Shown: positions 1 through 7,880 of the stretch, in pieces
Position numbering within the stretch: position 1 is the first letter of the stretch
Layout: the number at the start of each line of letters is the position of its first letter
Source of the DNA: Actinocatenispora thailandica
Lineage (GTDB): Bacteria; Actinomycetota; Actinomycetes; Mycobacteriales; Micromonosporaceae
Assembly: GCF_016865425.1 (NCBI RefSeq)
Contig: NZ_AP023355.1
Location: 2,168,198 to 2,232,197, forward strand
Reading direction: 5' to 3'
Length of the DNA stretch: 64,000 bases
Notes under the pieces: generated by a model
Seen by the model: the letters and a program-made list of their open reading frames with translations, nothing else
What the model was told of the DNA's origin: nothing
The model's database searches: none
Program-made: the position numbers and the translations under genes

Positions 1-107
1 GGAGCGCAGCGGAGAGCGGGCATGAGTGAGCGTGAGCGAGCGAATCGTGGGCGTCGTGCCCCCGTGCCTCATGGCCGGTCGGAGCGCAGCGGAGAGCGGG
101 CATGAGT
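1..107. repeat. Direct repeat carrying a ready-made RBS and start codon
   Basis: A 27-base string is present twice without mismatch, at 1-27 and 81-107. Each copy contains GGAG followed by CATGAGT. The second copy supplies the Shine-Dalgarno-like bases and the ATG of the TetR gene at 102. The first copy continues as CATGAGTGAGCGTGAGCG, which resembles the sequence around two start codons on the minus strand at 10568 and 10699. Micromonosporaceae genomes often carry dispersed elements of this kind (family knowledge). The rest of the leading segment, 28-80, holds no gene I can support. Confidence 0.75.
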
Positions 108-653
108 CCCCGTTCGGATGCCGCCCGTAACCGGGCCAGGGTGCTCGACGCCGCTCAGCAGGTGTTCGCCGCCGACGGGCTCGGCGCCTCCACCGAGCAG
201 ATCGCGCGCCGGGCCGGGGTCGGCGTCGGTACCGTGTTCCGGCACTTCCCGACCAAGGAGGCGCTGCTGTCCGCGGTGCTCGCCGCCCGGTTGGAGACGC
301 TGGCCGACGACGCCGAGCGGCTCGCCGAGGACCCCGATCCGGGCGCCGCACTGTTCGACTTCCTGGCCCGTACCGTGCAGGCGTCCGGCCTCAAGATCGC
401 CTACGCGGACGCGCTGGAGCGGGCCGGCATCGGTACCGACGAGGTCGTCGCGCCGGTGCGGGAGCGGGTGACGAAGGCGGTCGCCACGCTGCTCGACCGG
501 GCGCAGCGGGCCGGCGCGGTGCGCGAGGACGTCGCGGTCGGGCAGGTCTTCGTGTTCATCCACGGCGCGTCCCGGGCGGTTCCGACGATCACCGACGACG
601 CGCTGCGCGCCGCCACCCTGCGGATGATGTTCGACGGCCTCCGGCCTCGCTGA
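102..653 (+). CDS. TetR family transcriptional regulator
   Basis: 183-residue protein of normal TetR length. Residues about 10-55 form the N-terminal helix-turn-helix domain, with the typical pattern of an alanine-rich first helix, GVGVGTVFRHFPTKEAL as recognition helix and turn, then an all-helical ligand-binding domain. It should act as a cytosolic dimeric repressor. The target is unknown. The start ATG lies in a repeated element that provides GGAG upstream. The gene is followed at once by a strong hairpin, so it is probably monocistronic. The next gene points toward it from the other strand, so no partner is implied by context. Confidence 0.9.
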   Translation: MSPRSDAARNRARVLDAAQQVFAADGLGASTEQIARRAGVGVGTVFRHFPTKEALLSAVLAARLETLADDAERLAEDPDPGAALFDFLARTVQASGLKIAYADALERAGIGTDEVVAPVRERVTKAVATLLDRAQRAGAVREDVAVGQVFVFIHGASRAVPTITDDALRAATLRMMFDGLRPR

Positions 654-654
654 C

Positions 655-686
655 GTGGATCCGCCGGCCGTCGCCGGCGGATCCAC
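655..686. terminator. Rho-independent-type hairpin after the TetR gene
   Basis: Perfect 14-bp inverted repeat, GTGGATCCGCCGGC (655-668) and its complement (673-686), around a 4-base loop, starting two bases after the TetR stop codon. There is no T run, as is common in high-GC actinobacteria. It lies between convergent genes and could serve both. Confidence 0.75.
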
Positions 687-757
687 GAGGCGGTCTCCGG
701 GCGGAGGCCGCTTCGACGACGAGCCCAGGAACAGGGTCCCGGCCTGGCTTCGCGGGG

Positions 758-2029
758 TCAGGACAGCGGGAAGGCACCGATCCGGGCGTGGTACTCGTGG
801 CCCATGTGTTCGGTGTCGCTGCCGACCAGCAGGCCGCCAGGATGGCCGGTGCCGGCCGGGTAGGTGCGCAGCACGTCGACGCCGTTGCCGCGGTCGTGGG
901 TGGGGTTCCAGCCGAGCGCCTTGCCGGTGGCCGGGTCGATCGCGCCGATCCCGGGCCGGGACACCGCGCCGGCGCCGGCCGACTTGTCGCCGTACGGGTT
1001 GTCCAGCCACTGCTGGTGCCCGCCGACGTAGACCGCGGCGCCGGTGCAGGCCACCGACAGCAGGGTGTTCCCGCCGGTGCGGTTGACCCAGGCCGGGTGG
1101 TGCCGGCCGGCGCCGGCCAGCTCGAACTTCGCGGCGGAGTTGCACATCGCCTTCGGCCCCGCCTGGTGCCCGGTGCTGACCACCACGAACGACGACCCGT
1201 CCGGGGCGAAGTCGATGTCGCGCAGGTAGCTGTTGTACGCCTCGTTGCACTGCGGCCGGTACGCGTCGGTGTACCAGTTCCGCACCGCACCGGTGCCCGC
1301 CGACACCACCGCCAGCTGGTTCCGCGACTGCCCGCCGACCTGCGTGAACGTACCGATGATGCCGAGCGCGCCGGTGCCGGAAAGGGCGAGCCGGCTGACC
1401 CGCAGCCGGCCGGAACGCTGCTGCGCGACGGCCGCGTCGAAGCCGGTGTCGACGGCGCCGGTTCGGGTGGACAGCCGGGCCAGTGCCGGCCGCGCGGTGC
1501 CGCCGACGGCGCCGAAGGTACCCCCGGCGTACAGTCCGGAGCCGTCCGTGGCGAGAGTGAGGACGGTTCCGGTGTCGATGCCGGCGGTGAATCCGGCTGT
1601 CGCGGTCCCGTCGGTGACCGACAGTCGCGCGAGGCCGTGGTGCGCCCCGCCGGCGAGTTCGGTGAACGAGCCACCCACGTACACCGTGCCGTCCGGCCCG
1701 GCGGCGAGGGCGCGCACGGTGCCGTTCGGTTGCGGGTCGAAGCTCGCGGAGATCGCGCCGGTGCCGAGCTGGAACGCGAACAGGCCGGACCGGGTCAGCT
1801 CGATGTCGCCGTCGGCGCTGCGTACCCGGTGGAAGTCGCCACCGACGATCGCCTCGTCGCCGACCACGGCGACCGCGTACACGGTGCCGTCGAGCACGTT
1901 CGGCGTCCAGTCGACCGGGTCGGCGGAGACCACGCTGGACTGGGCGCCGCCGGCGCTGGCTCCCGCGGCCGGTAGCGCGGCGACCAGCAGCGCGGCGAAC
2001 AGTCCGGCGACGACGGTGGCTCGACGCAT
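758..2029 (-). CDS. Secreted beta-propeller-like protein
   Basis: 423 residues from an ATG at 2029, chosen because GAGGAG sits 8 bases upstream and because the first ~27 residues form a clean signal peptide (MRR, hydrophobic core, ASA). A longer reading upstream adds low-quality sequence. The mature part repeats blocks of the type DGTVYVGGSFTEL, YAGGTFGAV and GIIGTFTQVGG, the signature of delta-60/WD-like propeller repeats found in secreted bacterial proteins. It is likely an extracellular or cell-wall protein with no enzymatic residues that I can point to. It is divergent from the HpnB-like gene with about 65 bases between starts. Confidence 0.75.
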   Translation of the reverse strand: MRRATVVAGLFAALLVAALPAAGASAGGAQSSVVSADPVDWTPNVLDGTVYAVAVVGDEAIVGGDFHRVRSADGDIELTRSGLFAFQLGTGAISASFDPQPNGTVRALAAGPDGTVYVGGSFTELAGGAHHGLARLSVTDGTATAGFTAGIDTGTVLTLATDGSGLYAGGTFGAVGGTARPALARLSTRTGAVDTGFDAAVAQQRSGRLRVSRLALSGTGALGIIGTFTQVGGQSRNQLAVVSAGTGAVRNWYTDAYRPQCNEAYNSYLRDIDFAPDGSSFVVVSTGHQAGPKAMCNSAAKFELAGAGRHHPAWVNRTGGNTLLSVACTGAAVYVGGHQQWLDNPYGDKSAGAGAVSRPGIGAIDPATGKALGWNPTHDRGNGVDVLRTYPAGTGHPGGLLVGSDTEHMGHEYHARIGAFPLS

Positions 2030-2096
2030 CGATGCACCACTCCTCATTGCGATGTGATGATCACGTAGGGTACCCAACGATGCGCGCCGACCGTGG

Positions 2097-3284
2097 ATGC
2101 GTACGCTGCTCGCCGTGTTGGCGCTGATCGTGGCGGCCGCGACAGCGCTCGCCGCCTGGCTGTGGCTCGCGGTGGCCCGTGGCGGCTTCTGGCGTACCGA
2201 CCAGCGGCTGCCGCCGCCCACCGACCCGCCCGAGCGCTGGCCCAGCGTCGTCGCCGTGGTGCCGGCCCGGGACGAGGCGGCGGTGCTCGCCGACAGCCTG
2301 CCGAGCCTGCTCGCCCAGCACTATCCGGGCCCGGCGCGGGTGCTGGTGGTGGACGACAACTCCACCGACGGCACCGCCGAGCTGGCCGCGAAACTCGCCG
2401 CCGCGCCGACCGCCCGGCTGCCGCTACGGGTACTGGCGCCGGGGGAACCGGCGGCCGGCTGGACCGGCAAGCTGTGGGCGCTGCGCGCCGGTGTCGCCGC
2501 CGCGACCGCCCGCACCGAGCCCGGCGCCGGCGCCGAGTACCTGCTGCTGACCGATGCGGACATCGCGCATCGGCCGGGTGCTCTGACCGCGCTGGTCGCC
2601 GCCGCCGAAGGGCACCGGCTCGACCTGGTGTCGCAGATGGCCCGGCTGCGGACCGTCTCGGCCGCCGAGCGGCTGGTGGTCCCGGCGTTCGTCTACTTCT
2701 TCGCGCTGCTCTACCCGTTCCGCTGGGTGAACCGGCCGTCCGCGCGGACCGCCGCCGCGGCCGGCGGCTGCACCCTGGTACGGGCGGACGCGCTCGCCGC
2801 CGCCGGCGGAGTGACGGCGATCCGCGGCGCGGTCATCGACGACGTGTCGCTGGCCCGCGGCGTGGCCCGAGCCGGCGGCCGGATCTGGCTCGGGCTGGCC
2901 GACGGCACCGACTCGGTACGGCCGTACCCCACGCTGCGCTCGCTGTGGCGGATGGTGGCCCGCAGCGCGTACGCCCAGCTGCGGCACGACCTTGCGCTGC
3001 TCGCCGGTACCGTGCTCGGCCTGCTGCTGCTGTTCGCGGTGCCGGTGGTCGCCACCGTGGTCGGTGCGGTCTCCGCGCACTGGCTGCCTGCCGGGCTCGG
3101 CGCCGCGGCCTGGCTGCTGCAGGCGGCGACGTACCTGCCGATGCTGCGCTACTACCGGCAGCCGGCGGTCGCCGCGCTGCTGCTGCCGGCCACCGGCCTG
3201 CTGTACGCGGCGATGACCGTCGAGTCCGCCGTCGCGCACTACCGTGGCCGCGGCGCCGCGTGGAAGGGCCGTACCTACGGCTGA
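2097..3284 (+). CDS. hpnB: HpnB-like family 2 glycosyltransferase
   Basis: 395 residues. An N-terminal membrane helix (about 5-27) is followed by a GT-A glycosyltransferase domain with VVDDNSTDGT (residues 85-93) and TDADI (152-156) as the nucleotide-sugar and metal-binding acidic motifs, GKLWAL near 125-130, and a hydrophobic C-terminal third with several membrane segments. The domain order and the GGFWRTDQRL start region match the hopene-associated glycosyltransferase HpnB family, thought to act on hopanoid or related lipids. No squalene-hopene cyclase or other hpn gene is in the window, so the lipid acceptor is not shown. A cyclase-fold-like orphan follows 251 bases later on the same strand. 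Confidence 0.75.
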   Translation: MRTLLAVLALIVAAATALAAWLWLAVARGGFWRTDQRLPPPTDPPERWPSVVAVVPARDEAAVLADSLPSLLAQHYPGPARVLVVDDNSTDGTAELAAKLAAAPTARLPLRVLAPGEPAAGWTGKLWALRAGVAAATARTEPGAGAEYLLLTDADIAHRPGALTALVAAAEGHRLDLVSQMARLRTVSAAERLVVPAFVYFFALLYPFRWVNRPSARTAAAAGGCTLVRADALAAAGGVTAIRGAVIDDVSLARGVARAGGRIWLGLADGTDSVRPYPTLRSLWRMVARSAYAQLRHDLALLAGTVLGLLLLFAVPVVATVVGAVSAHWLPAGLGAAAWLLQAATYLPMLRYYRQPAVAALLLPATGLLYAAMTVESAVAHYRGRGAAWKGRTYG

Positions 3285-3535
3285 CCGGCACGGTACCGCC
3301 AAGCGGCTCCCCGCCGACGTCGTCGCGTCCGACCAGCACCGCGCGGCGGGCCGCCGACCATGGCGGTGCCGACCGGCCCCGCACCGATCCTGGGGGTCGA
3401 GCGCGCGCCGGTCCGGCCGGGTCGGCCGGCCGCGCGTGACGCCGGGGCCGTCTGCCGGCGCTGTCGGGCGGATCGTGCGGTGGCTGTCGGTGCCGACCGC
3501 TACGGTGTGGCGAGCCGGCGGGGAAAGGACCTCCG

Positions 3536-4393
3536 ATGGACGAGACCGTGGCCTTCATCCGGCGCAACGCCAGGCCGCTGGAGCTGTTGCTGTTCGAGCA
3601 CTCCCGCGGCCAGGACCGGCGCGTCCAGGTCCTGACGGTGCTCGCGGCGTACCAGAACGAGGACGGTGGGTTCGGCTGGGCGATCGAGCCGGACAACTTC
3701 TCACCGCACTCGACCCCGATCGGCACCTGGCGGGCCACCACCGTGCTGCGCGAGATCGACTGCTACGACCGGAACGTGCCGCTGGTCGGCAAAGCCGTCG
3801 ACCACTTGCTCGCCACCCGCCGTCCGGACGGTCGCTGGAACGCCACCGATCCGTCCACGAACGCGTACCCGCACGCGCCGTGGTGGCAGGACACCGGCCC
3901 CGAGGACCGGGTGTGGGGGATCAACCCGACGGCGTCGCTGCTCGGCTTCCTGCTGCGGGCCGGCCTGCCGGTCGCCGACGACGCCACCACCCTGATCGAG
4001 CGGTACGTGGCGGGCGGGCCGGTGACGATGACCGAGCTGCCTTGCGCGTTGGACCTGTACGACGACCTGCGCGCGCTCGGCGCCGAGGCGCCGGCCGGGT
4101 TCGCCGCGCGGCTGGCGGCCGACGTGGCGGCGCTGCTGGAGCGCGATCCGGCCCGGTGGAGCGAATACGTGGTGCGACCGTCGTCGCTGTTCGCCCGGGG
4201 CCGCGACGAGTTCGCCGCGCCGTACGCCGAGCTGATCGCCGCTGAGCAGGACCAGCTGCGGCGCACCGTGAACCCGGACGGCAGCTGGGAGCCGAACTGG
4301 CAGTGGGACGCCCACCCGCAGGAGTGGGCGATCGCACGGAACTGGTGGAAGGCCATCCTGGCCCGGGAGTACCTCGATTTCCTGTCCCGCTGA
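3536..4393 (+). CDS. Squalene-cyclase/prenyltransferase-like protein, function unknown
   Basis: 285 residues starting at an ATG preceded by AAAGGA with 8 bases spacing. It contains short QW-type stretches such as QNEDGGFGWAIEPD and PDGRWNATDPS near residues 40-105 and PDGSWEPNWQWD near 255, which resemble the alpha/alpha-barrel repeats of terpene cyclases and prenyltransferases. It lacks a recognisable DXDD or DCTAE catalytic motif and is less than half the length of a true squalene-hopene cyclase. It has no signal peptide or membrane helix. It may be an enzyme of the terpenoid-toroid fold or a binding protein; the neighbouring HpnB-like gene makes a link to isoprenoid lipids possible but unproved. 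Confidence 0.7.
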   Translation: MDETVAFIRRNARPLELLLFEHSRGQDRRVQVLTVLAAYQNEDGGFGWAIEPDNFSPHSTPIGTWRATTVLREIDCYDRNVPLVGKAVDHLLATRRPDGRWNATDPSTNAYPHAPWWQDTGPEDRVWGINPTASLLGFLLRAGLPVADDATTLIERYVAGGPVTMTELPCALDLYDDLRALGAEAPAGFAARLAADVAALLERDPARWSEYVVRPSSLFARGRDEFAAPYAELIAAEQDQLRRTVNPDGSWEPNWQWDAHPQEWAIARNWWKAILAREYLDFLSR

Positions 4394-4545
4394 GACGTCC
4401 CGCACCGCCGCACCGAGGTGTCAGAGCGGGCGGCGGCGTTTCAGACAACCGGCCAGCTGGTCGTACCCGCCACCCGGGTCGGCGAACAGCACGGTGGTGC
4501 GCGCCGCTTCCGGCCACGGCCGGTCGACGGCCCCTCACCCGGTGA

Positions 4546-5514
4546 TCACGCGGTGAGCAGCCGCAGCGTGGTCCAGGCGCCGACATGGATCCGATCGCCG
4601 TCGTGCAGCGGCACCGGGTGGTTCGCCGCGATCGGCTGGTCGGAGTCGTTGAGGTAGGTGCCGTTCGCGGAATCCAGGTCGACCACCGACCAGCCGTCGG
4701 CGCCGCGCACCAACATCGCGTGCGAGCGGGACACGCCCGGATCCTCGGGCGGGCCGGTCAGGTCGATCTGCGGTTCGATGCCGCGAGACCGGCTGGCCCG
4801 GCCGACCAGCACCTGATCGTGCTGCAGCGCGAACTGCCGCTCCGGGGCGAACTTCGGGAACTCCATGTGGTCCGCGTCCGGCCCGTTCATCGCCAGCACC
4901 CGCAGGTGGTAGTCGTGGTCGGCGCGCACCGCGAGGCGCCAGCGCGTCCCCGCCGGCGCATCGCCCGCCGTACTGGGGTGGCCGGCACCGCCCTCGCCGT
5001 CCCCGGCGGCGCCCTTGCCCTCCGCGACGTCGCCGGCGGCGGTACCCGCGCCGCCGGTGCCGGCGTCCTGCCCGCCGGCTGGACCGGTGTCGTTCGCACC
5101 CGCACCGGCACCGGTCGGGTGGGCGCCGCCGTTCCCGGCGTTCGGGCCGGCCGCGGCCCCGCCGCCGGCCGTGTCGCCGGCGTCGGTACCGCCGGAGCCG
5201 GCACCGCCACCGGCCTCCCCGCTGCCGGCACCGCCGCCACCGGCCTGCCCGCTGCCGGAATCGCCGGTAGCGGCGGCCGGCTGGTCGCCACGCAGGTCGG
5301 CCGCGACGAAGTCGTACCCGTCCACCTCGCAGAACCGCCCGGTGCGCGTCGCGCCGCACTGCGGGCAGGTCTGCGGGGCCGGCGCCGCCGACGCCTCGGT
5401 CGCCACCGCGGTCGCCCCGGCGGACGCCGCGGCACCACCGATCGCCGCACCACACTCGTCGCAGTAGTCGGCGTCGGTCGAGTTGTGTCCGTTCGGGCAG
5501 ATCGGCATGTGCAT
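4546..5514 (-). CDS. FHA domain protein with N-terminal zinc ribbons
   Basis: About 322 residues from ATG 5514, which has AAAGG 4 bases upstream; a second ATG lies two codons in. Order: a zinc ribbon (CPNGHNSTDADYCDECG, residues 5-21), a second CPQCG...FCEVDG pair near 42-60, a long Gly/Ala-rich linker, then a C-terminal FHA domain (about residues 215-320) with VGRASRSRG, VSRSHAML and SANGTYLND motifs that bind phosphothreonine. It is the last gene of the GlnX-GlnH-PknG operon, 58 bases after the VWA gene. The likely role is as a reader or substrate of PknG phosphorylation, as GarA is in mycobacteria, though the architecture differs from GarA. This role is inferred from motifs and linkage. 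Confidence 0.85.
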   Translation of the reverse strand: MHMPICPNGHNSTDADYCDECGAAIGGAAASAGATAVATEASAAPAPQTCPQCGATRTGRFCEVDGYDFVAADLRGDQPAAATGDSGSGQAGGGGAGSGEAGGGAGSGGTDAGDTAGGGAAAGPNAGNGGAHPTGAGAGANDTGPAGGQDAGTGGAGTAAGDVAEGKGAAGDGEGGAGHPSTAGDAPAGTRWRLAVRADHDYHLRVLAMNGPDADHMEFPKFAPERQFALQHDQVLVGRASRSRGIEPQIDLTGPPEDPGVSRSHAMLVRGADGWSVVDLDSANGTYLNDSDQPIAANHPVPLHDGDRIHVGAWTTLRLLTA

Positions 5515-5572
5515 GCAGCCTTTCGAATCCGTACCGGCCGGTCGTGCCGGCGCCGCCACCGGGCGACCGCCG

Positions 5573-6859
5573 TCAGGACCGCTTGACCCGGATCGTCTTG
5601 GTGGATCGGACGTTGGTCAGCTCGGCGTCCAGCGACGACGCGTCCCGGCGCAGCCGGACCGTACCGGTCGCCGCGTCCTCGACGTCGACCACCCGACGCA
5701 GCAGCTTCGCGGTCTGCTCGTGCCCGGACTCGTCGGCCAGCTGCACCGCCCGGCCGAGCTTCGCGGTCGCGGTGGCGTCGTCGCCGGACTCTCGTGCCTC
5801 CAGGCCCTGCTGGATCACCTCGGCCAGCTCCGCCTGCCCGGTGTAGTGCGCCACCCGGTCGTTGATCTGGGTGGACAGCGCGTCGTCCTCGGTCCACCGG
5901 GCGAGCACCAGCGACTGCGCGATCACGTTGTCGTCGGAGACCAGGCTGACCCGGGCGGCGAGCCGCTCCTCGCCGAGCGTGCCCGGCGGCACCTGCACCG
6001 AGACGTGGTAGTCGCGGCTCTCCGCGCCCCAGGCGCCGGTCGGGTATTCGCCGATCCGGTCGCTCACCGGGACCCGGCGCCCGGTCAGCTCCTCCACCTG
6101 CGGGAAGACCTGCTTGACGAACCTGATCGTGGACCCGGCCGGGGTCCACAACCGCAGCTTCACGTCCGCGACCGACTTGCCCATCGCCTGCTCGGTCATC
6201 GCCCGGAACGCGGCCGGCAGCTCGGCCGGCTCCTCCAGCCCGTCCGCGCTGCCCAACAGGGCGGACGCGATGGTGCGCAGCTCGCTGGCCGCCCAGTCCT
6301 CGCCGACCCCGCGGCAGTCGCAGCTGAACCGGCCCTCGCACTCGGCCAGCACCTGCCGAAGCGCCTCCGGCGTCTCGTGCTGGTTTCGCCCGTCGGTGAG
6401 CATGATGCCGTGCTTGACCTGCGCCGGAACGTCGGCGAACAGCCTGTTCGCCAGCGCCAGCCAGCTGCCCATCGCGGTCCCGCCGCTCGGGGTCAGGCCG
6501 GAGATGGCCCGCTTCGCCGCCGCCCGGGTCTCGGCCGAGGCGGCGACCATGCCGTGGCTCGGGTAGACCTGCTCGGCCCGGCTGCGGCCGGCGATCACCG
6601 CGAACAGCACGCCGTCGCGCAGCGTGTCGACCGCGACGCCAGTGGCCTTGATCGCCTCCATCATCCGGCTGCGCGGGTAACCCATCGAACCCGAGCAGTC
6701 GATCATGATGGCCTCGGCCGCGCTCGGCGTACCGGTCGGAGCCGGCGCCGCGCCGCCCTCGCCGGCGGTCACCGTGATCACCGCGTCGACGGTCTCCGCG
6801 CCAGCGGCGAGATAGGGGTTCTGGTACACCTCGGCGGTGAAGCCGGACTGCGGGCTCAC
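5573..6859 (-). CDS. von Willebrand factor A domain protein
   Basis: 428 residues from a GTG at 6859. This start shares a 4-base GTGA overlap with the stop of the PP2C gene and has GAAGGGAG upstream. A complete MIDAS metal-binding motif is visible: DCSGS near residue 50, the threonine in SGGTAMGSW, and LTDGRNQHE. The C-terminal half continues as a beta-rich region and an alpha-helical tail with no membrane segment or signal peptide, so it is cytosolic. VWA proteins usually act as scaffolds in multiprotein complexes. Tight coupling to the PP2C and PknG genes suggests an assembly role in this signalling system, which is an inference. Confidence 0.88.
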   Translation of the reverse strand: MSPQSGFTAEVYQNPYLAAGAETVDAVITVTAGEGGAAPAPTGTPSAAEAIMIDCSGSMGYPRSRMMEAIKATGVAVDTLRDGVLFAVIAGRSRAEQVYPSHGMVAASAETRAAAKRAISGLTPSGGTAMGSWLALANRLFADVPAQVKHGIMLTDGRNQHETPEALRQVLAECEGRFSCDCRGVGEDWAASELRTIASALLGSADGLEEPAELPAAFRAMTEQAMGKSVADVKLRLWTPAGSTIRFVKQVFPQVEELTGRRVPVSDRIGEYPTGAWGAESRDYHVSVQVPPGTLGEERLAARVSLVSDDNVIAQSLVLARWTEDDALSTQINDRVAHYTGQAELAEVIQQGLEARESGDDATATAKLGRAVQLADESGHEQTAKLLRRVVDVEDAATGTVRLRRDASSLDAELTNVRSTKTIRVKRS

Positions 6860-7872
6860 TGAGCGCTCCCTTCGGCCGGTGCCGCCGGCGGGTACGGCAC
6901 GACCACGACGGTGATGTTGTCGACGCCGCCGGCGTCCAGCGCCAGCTGGGTCAGCTGGCGGGCCACCGCGAGGGGTGGCCCGGTCGGGGTGGCCGACGCC
7001 AACGCCTCCGGCGCCGAACGGTAGCGGGACAGCCCGTCGCTGCACACGATCAGCCGTCCCGGACCCTCCGGCGTGAACGTCAGCACCTTCGGCGGGCCGT
7101 CGTCGGCGTCGACCCCGATCCAGCGCACCAGCGCACCCGAGTGCGGCTGGGCGCGGGCCTCGTCGGCGGGCATCCCGGACGCGATCAGCTCGTTCGCCAG
7201 CGAGTCGTCCACCGTCAGCTGGCGCGGCACGGCGCCGTCGGGCAGCCAGTACGCCCGGCTGTCGCCGACCCAACCGACGGTGATCGCGCCGGCTGCCACC
7301 ACCGCGGCGACGAAGGTACAGCTCGGCGGGTTGCCCTGGTCCGGCCCGGCGACCGCGGCGACGGCCTCCCGGGCGGCGTGCACCGACCGGCCGATCGCCC
7401 GCTCGGGATGCGAACCCTCGGTCAGCGCGGTCCGCAGCACCGGCAACGCGGCGTCGACCGCGGCATGCGAGGCGGCGTCGCCGCGCGACGACGAGGACAC
7501 CCCATCGCACACCGCGACCAGCGCGGTGCCCGGCAGGCCACCGAGAGCGAAGGCGTCCTCGTTGCGCTCGTGCCGGTGCCCGATGTCGCTCACCCCGGCG
7601 ACCAGGCCGAGGTCGAACTCGCTGTGGTCCGGGCCGGTCGGCCCGCGCTGGCCGCACTGCTCGCAGTACCCGTCCGGGGTGAACGCGGTGTGCCCACACG
7701 CCTCGCACCGTTGCGGCGCGGTGGACGACGACACCCACTCGACCGCGAGTTGTGGCGCCGGTACGCCGTGCAGCGGCGTGCCGCACGCCTCGCAGAACCG
7801 GAACCCGGCGGACGCGGGCGCCCCGCAGGCCGGGCAGTCGATCGTCGGCGCCATGGCCGGATTGCCTACCAC
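6856..7872 (-). CDS. PP2C-family serine/threonine phosphatase with zinc ribbons
   Basis: 338 residues from GTG 7872, chosen because AGGAGG lies 4 bases upstream; the next ATG (7854) is too far from it. Two N-terminal zinc ribbons (CPACGAP...FCEACG and CEACGHTAFTPDGYCEQCG, residues about 10-65) precede a PP2C domain. That domain has all usual metal-site motifs: RNEDAFAL, VCDGVSSSSRGD, WVGDSRAY, CSDGLSRY and GGVDNITVVVV. It should remove phosphate from Ser/Thr residues, likely opposing PknG encoded just upstream (8 bases between genes). It overlaps the VWA gene by 4 bases. The second ribbon closely copies the ribbon style in the PknG N-terminus. Confidence 0.92.
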   Translation of the reverse strand: MVGNPAMAPTIDCPACGAPASAGFRFCEACGTPLHGVPAPQLAVEWVSSSTAPQRCEACGHTAFTPDGYCEQCGQRGPTGPDHSEFDLGLVAGVSDIGHRHERNEDAFALGGLPGTALVAVCDGVSSSSRGDAASHAAVDAALPVLRTALTEGSHPERAIGRSVHAAREAVAAVAGPDQGNPPSCTFVAAVVAAGAITVGWVGDSRAYWLPDGAVPRQLTVDDSLANELIASGMPADEARAQPHSGALVRWIGVDADDGPPKVLTFTPEGPGRLIVCSDGLSRYRSAPEALASATPTGPPLAVARQLTQLALDAGGVDNITVVVVPYPPAAPAEGSAQ

Positions 7873-7880
7873 GTGTCCTC

